Shown: positions 1-5,306 of the stretch, one piece after another
How positions within the stretch are numbered: the stretch's first letter is position 1
Layout of the letters: each line of letters starts with the position of its first letter
DNA from: Inquilinus sp.
GTDB taxonomy: Bacteria > Pseudomonadota > Alphaproteobacteria > DSM-16000 > Inquilinaceae
Direction: 5' to 3'
NCBI GenBank assembly: GCA_013003675.1
Contig: JABDIP010000394.1
Coordinates: 1-13,532 of the forward strand
DNA: 13,532 nt
Program-made: the position numbers and the translations under genes
The notes under the pieces: generated by a model
Database searches by the model: none
The model's input: only the letters and a program-made list of their open reading frames with translations
Told to the model about the DNA's origin: nothing

Positions 1-147
1 CAGCGCCCGTTCGCCGGGGGCCAGCGCCATCTCGCCGTCGACCGCCGCCAGCAGGTCGACGCCGGCGGCGTGCGCCGTCGCGGCCTGGGGCAGTGGCAGA
101 TCGCGCGCGTGGGCCAGGCGGGCGATCGGGATTGTCAGCGCGGTCAT
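1..147 (-). CDS. dut: dUTP diphosphatase, N-terminal part (gene runs off the left edge)
   Basis: Encodes the first 49 residues of a deoxyuridine triphosphatase, which hydrolyses dUTP to dUMP and pyrophosphate, keeping uracil out of DNA and feeding thymidylate synthesis. The visible part begins MTALTIPIARL, continues through a LPLPQAAT segment and reaches motif I (AGVDLLAA), then LAPGERAL, all in the usual order for trimeric dUTPases. The ATG (147-145) overlaps the coaBC stop codon in an ATGA arrangement, so the two are translationally coupled in one operon, as in many alphaproteobacteria. The catalytic motifs III to V lie outside the window, so integrity cannot be judged. Confidence 0.9.
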   Translation of the reverse strand, partial: MTALTIPIARLAHARDLPLPQAATAHAAGVDLLAAVDGEMALAPGERAL

Positions 148-1397
148 GCTCCGGCCTCGAAATGATCGGCGATCGCATCGGCCAGGCGCTCGCCGACGGC
201 CCGCTTGCTCAGCGGCGGCCAGGCTTCGGCGCTGCCGTTGCGAATCAGATGGACGGTATTGCTGTCGCCGCCGAAGGTGCCGGCGGCAGCGGAGACATCG
301 TTGGCGACGATCAAGTCGCAGCCCTTGCGCTTCCGCTTGGCCCTTGCGTGCTCGACGAGCTTCTCGGTTTCGGCGGCGAAGCCGACCACCAGCGCCGGGC
401 GCCGGTTGCCGGGCTTCGACAGGGTGGCCAGGATGTCGGGGTTCTCGATCAGTTTCAGCGCCGGCGGCTTGCCGCCGCTCTTCTTCACCTTCTGTCCGGC
501 TTCCTCGGCGGCGCGCCAATCGGCGACGGCGGCGGCACAGACCGCGATATCGGCCGGCAGCGCCGCCTGGCAGGCGGCCAGCATCTGTTGCGCGGTGGTG
601 ACGTGCTCGACGGTCACGCCGGGTGGGTCGGGCTCGGCGGTCGGCCCGGTCACCAGCCGGGTCTCCGCCCCCAGCCGCGCCAGCGCCGCGGCGATGGCGT
701 GCCCCTGCTTGCCGGACGAGCGGTTGGCGATATAGCGCACCGGGTCGATCGGCTCATGGGTCGGGCCGCTGGTCACCAGGGCGCGCCGTCCGGCCAGCCG
801 GCCGGCCGATATCGGGCCCGGCAGCGCCGTCGCCGATGTCTCGCCCAGCAGGGATTCGCCCAGCGCCTTTTCGATGGCGGCGACGATCTCCGGCGGCTCC
901 GCCATGCGGCCGGGGCCGTATTCGCCGCAGGCCATGTCGCCCTCGTTCGGGCCGACCCGATGGATGCCGCGCGATTCCAGCGCCGCCAAGTTCTCCTGGG
1001 TGGCGGCGTGCTGCCACATCCGCACATTCATCGCCGGCGCCACCAGCACCGGCTTGTCGGTCGCCAGCAGCGCCGTCGTCGCCAGATCGTCGGCCAGCCC
1101 GGCCGCCATCTTGGCCAGAATGTCGGCGCTGGCCGGCGCCACCACCAGCAGATCGGCATCGCGGGAGAGCTGGATATGCCCCATCTCCGCCTCGTCGGTC
1201 AGCGAGAACAGCTCGCCATAGACCTTGTCCTCGGACAGGGCGGCCAGCGACAGCGGCGTGACGAACTGCGCGCCGCCGGCGGTCAGGATGCAGCGCACCG
1301 CCGCGCCGCGCTCGCGCAGGCGGCGAATCAGCTCCAGCGCCTTATAGGCGGCGATGCCGCCGGAAACGATCAGCAGCAGACGTTTGCCGTCGAGCAC
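144..1397 (-). CDS. coaBC: Bifunctional phosphopantothenoylcysteine decarboxylase / phosphopantothenate--cysteine ligase
   Basis: Catalyses two consecutive cytosolic steps of coenzyme A synthesis: CTP-dependent joining of 4'-phosphopantothenate to cysteine, and FMN-dependent decarboxylation to 4'-phosphopantetheine. With a GTG start at 1397 it has 417 residues. The N-terminal CoaC half shows the flavin-fold start LLLIVSGGIAAYK, the active-site His74, PAMN (121-124) and the substrate-lid Cys157 in GDMACGEYGPGRM. The CoaB half shows GPTHEPIDPVRYIAN (Asn225), AAAVADWR and KVKK-SGG. All catalytic residues I know are present. An ATG at 1469 is in frame, but it lies inside the -35 element of a good promoter (1441-1469), and 24 extra residues would be unlike the family. 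I therefore prefer GTG 1397, which aligns with the usual MLxGKR start. It overlaps dut by 4 bp. Confidence 0.95.
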   Translation of the reverse strand: MLDGKRLLLIVSGGIAAYKALELIRRLRERGAAVRCILTAGGAQFVTPLSLAALSEDKVYGELFSLTDEAEMGHIQLSRDADLLVVAPASADILAKMAAGLADDLATTALLATDKPVLVAPAMNVRMWQHAATQENLAALESRGIHRVGPNEGDMACGEYGPGRMAEPPEIVAAIEKALGESLLGETSATALPGPISAGRLAGRRALVTSGPTHEPIDPVRYIANRSSGKQGHAIAAALARLGAETRLVTGPTAEPDPPGVTVEHVTTAQQMLAACQAALPADIAVCAAAVADWRAAEEAGQKVKKSGGKPPALKLIENPDILATLSKPGNRRPALVVGFAAETEKLVEHARAKRKRKGCDLIVANDVSAAAGTFGGDSNTVHLIRNGSAEAWPPLSKRAVGERLADAIADHFEAGA

Positions 1398-1440
1398 GCG
1401 GGGGATTCTTTCGATTGGACAAGCGGGCGATGTGGAACGG

Positions 1441-1469
1441 ACTTTAGGCGCCGTCGCCGGACGCGGCAA
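1441..1469 (-). promoter_or_regulatory. Predicted sigma-70 promoter of coaBC-dut
   Basis: Reading the minus strand, TTGCCG (1469-1464) is followed after exactly 17 nt by TAAAGT (1446-1441). Transcription would start near 1434, giving a leader of about 37 nt before the GTG at 1397. The position between the intrinsic terminator of the upstream small gene and coaBC makes an independent promoter sensible. It also argues against the ATG at 1469 as the coaBC start. Confidence 0.55.
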
Positions 1470-1488
1470 CCGGCATGCCCGGGAACGG

Positions 1489-1513
1489 AAAAAGGGCCCG
1501 CCAAGGCGGGCCC
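1489..1513 (-). terminator. Rho-independent terminator of the small secreted-peptide gene
   Basis: GGGCCCGCC (1494-1502) and GGCGGGCCC (1505-1513) form a near-continuous 8-9 bp GC stem. Read on the minus strand it is followed by five T (complement of 1489-1493). It lies 41 bp beyond the stop of the 60-codon gene at 1554 and upstream of the coaBC promoter, so it separates that gene from coaBC-dut. Confidence 0.8.
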
Positions 1514-1553
1514 GTCCAGATTTCCGAATGCCGGCTGGCGCCGGCGGTGATCC

Positions 1554-1736
1554 TCAGCCGTTGGGCTGGTCGGCCGGCGGTGTCGTCGGCGGGGTCGGGA
1601 TCGTCGTCTGTGCCACCACCGGCGGCGTGGTCTGGGCCGTCGCGGTGTGCGTTTCGCCGAAGCAGCCGGCGAAGGCCGGGCCGGCGAGGGCCGTGGCGAA
1701 GGCGAATGCCACGGTCGCGGAAACGATCTTGCGCAT
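1554..1736 (-). CDS. Small secreted Pro/Thr-rich peptide, function unknown
   Basis: A 60-residue protein I do not recognise. MRKI is followed by a hydrophobic stretch and ends in AGPAFA (18-23), a classical signal-peptidase I site. The next residues are GC, so an atypical lipobox (FAGC, Cys25) is the alternative and the product could be a lipoprotein. The remaining ~36 residues are low-complexity, with TTPP, PTPP and TTPP units and no further cysteine. The ATG at 1736 is chosen because AGGAG lies 8 nt upstream; an in-frame ATG at 1742 is too close to it. A strong terminator follows. The gene is 102 bp downstream of ubiE, and TTGACA at 1800-1795 could be a -35 box, though no convincing -10 follows. 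Signal peptide, ribosome-binding site and terminator together make it a real gene. Confidence 0.75.
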   Translation of the reverse strand: MRKIVSATVAFAFATALAGPAFAGCFGETHTATAQTTPPVVAQTTIPTPPTTPPADQPNG

Positions 1737-1838
1737 GAACATCACTCCTGCTGCCAATGTCGGCACCACGGACGGTGGGTCCGGATCGGCGTCCTGTCAA
1801 CGCCGGAGGGCGAATTCGCAACCTTCTTGCGTGGCGGT

Positions 1839-2627
1839 TCAGGTCCGCCAGCCGCTGTGGATGGCGGCGATGCCGCCGGACAGATTGCGCCAGCGCGGCC
1901 GGGACAGGCCCGCCGTCTCCATCCTCGCCGCCAGATCCGGCTGGGCCGGGAACCGGCGGATGCTCTCGACGAGATACTGATAGCTCTCCCGGTCGCCGGC
2001 CACTGCCTGGCCGAGCCGCGGGATCACCGCATAGGAATAGGCGTCGTAGAGTTTCCGCAGGCTGGGCAGGACGACCCGGCTGAATTCCAGGCAGAAGAAC
2101 CGGCCGCCCGGCTTCAGCACGCGCCGCGCCTCGGCCAGCGCCGGGTCGATATGGGTCACGTTGCGCAGGCCGAAGGCGATCGTATAGACATCGACGGACG
2201 CATCGGCGATCGGCAGCGCCTCGGCATTGCCGACTAGGTACGACAGGCCGGCGACCCGGCCGCGGTCGAGCGCCCGGTCGCGGCCGACCGACACCATCGC
2301 CTCGGTCAGGTCGCAGATCGTGGCGCTGGCCCCCTCGCCCGCCGCCGCCAGGAATTTCTGCGATACATCGCCGGTGCCGCCGGCGACATCGAGCAGCCGC
2401 TCGCCCGGTCGCGGCCGGATCATGCCGATCAGCGCCGTCTTCCACAGCCGGTGGATGCCGCCGCTCATCAGATCGTTCATCAGGTCGTAGCGGCCGGCGA
2501 CGTTGTCGAAGACGCCGCGCACCAGCCGCGTCTTTTCCCCCGGGTCGACGGGGTGGTCGCCGAACCAGCGGGCTTCCGCGTCGGCGTTCGTGTCGGGTGC
2601 GGGCTCGGCGTCGATCGGACGGTTCAT
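1839..2627 (-). CDS. ubiE: Bifunctional demethylmenaquinone / 2-polyprenyl-6-methoxy-benzoquinol C-methyltransferase
   Basis: SAM-dependent C-methyltransferase of ubiquinone (and menaquinone) biosynthesis, acting on the membrane-bound benzoquinol ring. 262 residues from the ATG at 2627. Both family signatures are intact: YDLMNDLMSGGIHRLW (47-62) and RVLKPGGRFFCLEFS (169-183). The SAM-binding glycine loop LDVAGGTGDVSQ is at 79-90. The ~20 residues before WFGDHPVDPGEKTRLV are variable in the family. An in-frame ATG at 2639 (MVRA extension) cannot be excluded, and TATGGT at 2640-2635 could be a -10 giving a near-leaderless mRNA. The gene is divergent from mutM. The expected next gene, ubiB, is absent. 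Confidence 0.95.
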   Translation of the reverse strand: MNRPIDAEPAPDTNADAEARWFGDHPVDPGEKTRLVRGVFDNVAGRYDLMNDLMSGGIHRLWKTALIGMIRPRPGERLLDVAGGTGDVSQKFLAAAGEGASATICDLTEAMVSVGRDRALDRGRVAGLSYLVGNAEALPIADASVDVYTIAFGLRNVTHIDPALAEARRVLKPGGRFFCLEFSRVVLPSLRKLYDAYSYAVIPRLGQAVAGDRESYQYLVESIRRFPAQPDLAARMETAGLSRPRWRNLSGGIAAIHSGWRT

Positions 2628-2759
2628 GGCGCGGACCATAGCGCCGGCGCCGGATCGTTGGTAGTGCCCTGGCGGGGATCGGTGTGGGCTTGGTTCCGAA
2701 TGCGGCGGGCCGTAGTCTCCAGGCCCACTTTTCCCGGCCACCGCAACCCTCGCCACAGC

Positions 2760-3611
2760 ATGCCCGAACTGCCCGAAGTCGAGACCGTCTGCCGTGGCCT
2801 GTCCGCCACCCTGTCCGGCCGCGTGCTGGCCCGGGTCGATCAGCACCGCCCGGATCTGCGCTTCCCGCTGCCGGACAATTTCGCCCGCCGCCTGACCGGT
2901 CGGCGGGTGGAGAGCGTCGGCCGGCGGGCCAAGTACATCCTGATCCGCCTCGATGACGGCCAGGTGCTGCTGATCCATCTCGGCATGGCCGGGCGGATGG
3001 TGGTGACGCCGCCGGATCGGGCCGCCGGATTCGCCCCGGCCACGCACGACCATGTGGTCTTCCGGGCCGACGACGGCAGCGTCGTCGCCTTCAACGACGC
3101 CCGCCGTTTCGGCATGATGGATCTGGTGGCCGAGGCCGATCTGCCACGCCACCGGCTGCTTGCCGGGCTCGGGCCGGAGCCGCTCGGCAACGAATTCCAC
3201 GACGCCTATCTGTCTGCGCGGCTGGCCGGGCGGCGCACGCCGATCAAGGCCGCCCTGCTCGACCAGACGGTGGTCGCCGGCCTCGGCAACATCTATGTCA
3301 GCGAGGCCCTGTTCGGCGCCGGCATCTCGCCCCGGCGGCTGGCCGCCAGCGTCGCCGGCCGCCGCGCCGAGCGCCTGGTGCCGGCGATCCGCGAGGTGCT
3401 GAGCGCGGCCATCGCCGCCGGCGGCTCTTCCCTGCGCGACTATGTCCAGACCGATGGCGAACTAGGCTACTTCCAGCATGCCTGGGCGGTCTACGACCGG
3501 GCCGGAGAGCCGTGCCGCGACTGCCGTTGCGATGTCGAAACGACCGGCGGGGTACACCGCATCGTGCAATCCGGGCGCAGCACTTTCTATTGCCCCGCGA
3601 AGCAACGGTGA
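2760..3611 (+). CDS. mutM: Formamidopyrimidine-DNA glycosylase (Fpg/MutM)
   Basis: Bifunctional DNA glycosylase/AP lyase that removes 8-oxoguanine and formamidopyrimidines. 283 residues starting MPELPEVET, where Pro2 is the Schiff-base nucleophile and Glu3 the catalytic acid. Also present are Lys58 (RAKYILIRL), the NDARRFG loop (112-118), the H2TH-region GLGNIYVSE (174-182) and the zinc-finger Arg273 in GRSTFYC. The finger is unusual: cysteines are at 252, 255, 257 and 278, but the canonical fourth ligand (CPxCQ) is Lys281 (CPAKQR, codon AAG), and the segment between the cysteine pairs is about six residues longer than in E. coli. Cys257 could substitute as a ligand. A weak promoter candidate is TTGGTT (2690-2695), 17 nt, TAGTCT. 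Divergent from ubiE across 132 bp. Confidence 0.96.
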   Translation: MPELPEVETVCRGLSATLSGRVLARVDQHRPDLRFPLPDNFARRLTGRRVESVGRRAKYILIRLDDGQVLLIHLGMAGRMVVTPPDRAAGFAPATHDHVVFRADDGSVVAFNDARRFGMMDLVAEADLPRHRLLAGLGPEPLGNEFHDAYLSARLAGRRTPIKAALLDQTVVAGLGNIYVSEALFGAGISPRRLAASVAGRRAERLVPAIREVLSAAIAAGGSSLRDYVQTDGELGYFQHAWAVYDRAGEPCRDCRCDVETTGGVHRIVQSGRSTFYCPAKQR

Positions 3612-3618
3612 CTATAGC
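3590..3618 (+). promoter_or_regulatory. Possible promoter for the enoyl-CoA hydratase gene, overlapping the end of mutM
   Basis: TTGCCC (3590-3595), 17 nt, TATAGC (3613-3618). The -35 box overlaps the mutM zinc-finger codons and the -10 lies just after the mutM stop codon. The predicted leader (from about 3625) would contain the GGCGCGCC inverted repeat. Only consensus similarity and spacing support it. Confidence 0.35.
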
Positions 3619-3620
3619 AG

Positions 3621-3644
3621 GGCGCGCCGCGGGGGTGGCGCGCC
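3621..3644 (+). repeat. Two GGCGCGCC copies, potential hairpin between mutM and the crotonase gene
   Basis: GGCGCGCC occurs at 3621-3628 and 3637-3644, separated by GCGGGGGT. Each copy is itself a palindrome, so the pair can form an 8-bp GC-only stem with an 8-nt loop. No T-run follows on the plus strand, so it is not a typical intrinsic terminator. It could attenuate read-through from mutM or lie in the leader of the next gene. Confidence 0.5.
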
Positions 3645-3761
3645 AGGGGCCGTGGGTCCGGAGTGGCAGCGCCATGGGATCGTCTCGGCCCTGAAGCGGC
3701 GCTCGTCGCGATGGGCCATGCGGCCCGGCGGCACCTTATTCATCCGGGAGTTTCTGGGACC

Positions 3762-4535
3762 ATGGCATATCAGAACATCATCGCCGAGACGCGCGGCAAG
3801 GTCGGGTTGATCACCCTGAACCGGCCCAAGGCGCTGAACGCGCTCAACGATGCCTTGATCACCGAATTGGCACAGGCGCTCGATGCCTTCGAGGCGGATT
3901 CCGATGTCGGCTGTGTCGTCCTCACCGGCTCGGAAAAGGCCTTCGCCGCCGGCGCCGACATCAAGGAAATGGCCGGCAAGACCTTCATGGAAGCCCTGAG
4001 CGGCAATTTCATCGACAACTGGCAGCGGCTGGCGGCCGCGCGCAAGCCGGTGGTCGCGGCGGTGGCCGGCTATGCGCTGGGCGGCGGCTGCGAGATCGCC
4101 ATGATGTGCGACTTCATCATCGCCGCGGAGAATGCCAAGTTCGGCCAGCCGGAAATCACCATTGGCACGATCCCCGGCTCCGGCGGCACCCAGCGGCTGA
4201 CCCGTCTGGTCGGCAAGTCCAAGGCGATGGAGATGTGCCTGACCGGCCGCATGATGGATGCCCAGGAGGCGGAGCGGTCGGGGCTCGTCAGCCGCGTCGT
4301 GCCGACCGCGGAGCTGGTCGACGAGGCGCTGAAAGTGGCGGAGCGGATCGCCGACATGTCGCAGCCCATCGTGCTGATGGCCAAGGAGGCGGTGAACCGC
4401 GCCTACGAGAGCACGCTGGCCGAAGGCATCCTGTTCGAACGCCGGCTGTTCCACGCCACGTTCGCCACCGAGGACCAGAAAGAGGGCATGGCGGCCTTCG
4501 CGGAGAAGCGCCAGCCGAAGTTCCGGGGCCGGTGA
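3762..4535 (+). CDS. Enoyl-CoA hydratase (crotonase family)
   Basis: Adds water across the 2,3-double bond of trans-2-enoyl-CoA in fatty-acid beta-oxidation. 257 residues, the typical short-chain crotonase length. FAAGADIKEM (61-70) gives the first oxyanion-hole segment. GGGCE places the first catalytic glutamate at Glu111, and FGQPEITIGTIPGSGGTQRL places the second at Glu131. The 20-residue spacing matches rat mitochondrial hydratase Glu144/Glu164. The C-terminus (KEGMAAFAEKRQPKFRGR) is typical of this subfamily. The start at 3762 gives the canonical MAYQNI terminus; the reading frame is open further upstream but that stretch looks non-coding. The gene lies between mutM and rpsT as in many alphaproteobacteria. 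Exact chain-length preference cannot be read from sequence. Confidence 0.93.
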   Translation: MAYQNIIAETRGKVGLITLNRPKALNALNDALITELAQALDAFEADSDVGCVVLTGSEKAFAAGADIKEMAGKTFMEALSGNFIDNWQRLAAARKPVVAAVAGYALGGGCEIAMMCDFIIAAENAKFGQPEITIGTIPGSGGTQRLTRLVGKSKAMEMCLTGRMMDAQEAERSGLVSRVVPTAELVDEALKVAERIADMSQPIVLMAKEAVNRAYESTLAEGILFERRLFHATFATEDQKEGMAAFAEKRQPKFRGR

Positions 4536-4540
4536 GGCGC

Positions 4541-4569
4541 TTGACGGCGTGCCGGCCGGCGACTATAAG
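4541..4569 (+). promoter_or_regulatory. Sigma-70 promoter of rpsT
   Basis: TTGACG (4541-4546) and TATAAG (4564-4569) are separated by exactly 17 nt, immediately after the crotonase stop codon. Transcription would begin near 4576, leaving a ~38-nt leader before the rpsT ATG at 4614. This is among the best promoter matches in the window, fitting a highly expressed ribosomal-protein gene. Confidence 0.75.
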
Positions 4570-4613
4570 CCCCGCTTTCGGCATTCGGCCAACGGGCCGC
4601 AACGGGTAGATTC

Positions 4614-4874
4614 ATGGCCAATCATCGTTCGTCCAAGAAGAGAATCCGCCAAACCGAGCGGCGCACCGAGGTCAATCGCAACCGCATCGGCCGCATCCGC
4701 ACCTTCGTGAAGAAGGTCGAGGAGGCGATCGCCGGCGGCGACAAGACCGCCGCCGCCGCCGCCCTGCACTCCGCGCAGCCGGAGGTGCATCGCGGCGTGA
4801 CTAAGGGCGTGTTGCACAAGAACACCGCGGCCCGCAAGATTTCCCGGTTGTCCAAGCGCGTCGCCGCGCTCTAG
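4614..4874 (+). CDS. rpsT: 30S ribosomal protein S20
   Basis: Primary-binding small-subunit protein that contacts 16S rRNA helices. 86 residues, of normal length, very basic and alanine-rich. The start MANHRSSKKRIRQTERR and the end HKNTAARKISRLSKRVAAL are diagnostic of bS20. It is monocistronic here, with its own promoter (4541-4569) and a strong terminator directly downstream (4891-4924). Its place immediately before dnaA is conserved in alphaproteobacteria. Confidence 0.98.
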   Translation: MANHRSSKKRIRQTERRTEVNRNRIGRIRTFVKKVEEAIAGGDKTAAAAALHSAQPEVHRGVTKGVLHKNTAARKISRLSKRVAAL

Positions 4875-4890
4875 CCGGAGCCTGAGAAGC

Positions 4891-4924
4891 AACCGCGCCG
4901 GCCTCCTGGACGGCGCGGTTTTTT
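4891..4924 (+). terminator. Rho-independent terminator of rpsT
   Basis: AACCGCGCCG (4891-4900) and CGGCGCGGTT (4911-4920) form a perfect 10-bp stem with a 10-nt loop, followed by a T-run continuing to 4924. It starts 16 bp after the rpsT stop and isolates rpsT from dnaA. Confidence 0.9.
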
Positions 4925-5306
4925 ATTGCCTGGACCCCGGCCGAGCGGCACCGGTTCGTCGAGGCTCGGTTCCGGCGGGCAATGCGAACGATATTTGCTT
5001 TTTTGCCCGGTCCGTTTTTGTTCCGTTGTCAGCCAACGCCGCCGCGACTATCATGTGCGGATGAGTTTGGAGAACAAAAACACCACACGAGATAAAAACT
5101 CGTTCTCTACGAGGCGAGCGGCCACAAGATCAAATGGGCAGCATGCGGAGTCTTAGCTAGCGCTCGCCCGGCCGCACAGGCCATCAATACTAATGGACAA
5201 CTTTGCAAGTACGCGGGAATGCTCTATCGATGAGCCGGCGCCAGTATATTTTTGTCAATTTTCTAGGTTTCAAACAACGAATGATGCGGAGCGGTCAAGG
5301 GGTGTC
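4925..5306 (+). promoter_or_regulatory. dnaA upstream region: promoter plus long structured AT-richer leader
   Basis: No conserved gene lies in this 382-bp stretch. A CGGGCAA/TTGCCCG inverted repeat (4976-4982, 5003-5009) precedes a good promoter: TTGTCA (5026-5031), 17 nt, TATCAT (5049-5054). Transcription would start near 5061, giving a leader of about 246 nt to the ATG at 5307 or 369 nt to the ATG at 5430. The leader is markedly AT-richer than its surroundings. It contains overlapping inverted repeats (GAGAAC 5070-5075 with GTTCTC 5102-5107; ACGAG 5087-5091 with CTCGT 5099-5103) and an 8-bp pair, GGCGAGCG 5113-5120 with CGCTCGCC 5161-5168. I find no TTATCCACA-type DnaA box, so it is not an obvious origin. 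Confidence 0.6.
5026..5054 (+). promoter_or_regulatory. Predicted sigma-70 promoter of dnaA
   Basis: TTGTCA (5026-5031), exact 17-nt spacer, TATCAT (5049-5054); five of six -35 and five of six -10 bases match consensus. The predicted start near 5061 coincides with an ATG that opens a 31-codon ORF. Confidence 0.6.

Noticed and set aside
93..1550. 485-codon plus-strand open frame opposite coaBC
   Set aside because: It is antisense to an unmistakable coaBC-dut pair; its product is low-complexity, and the frame exists because of GC-rich third positions.
5148..5152. Single GANTC (CcrM) site in the dnaA leader
   Set aside because: One site in ~380 bp is about what chance gives, so it is no evidence for methylation control of dnaA.
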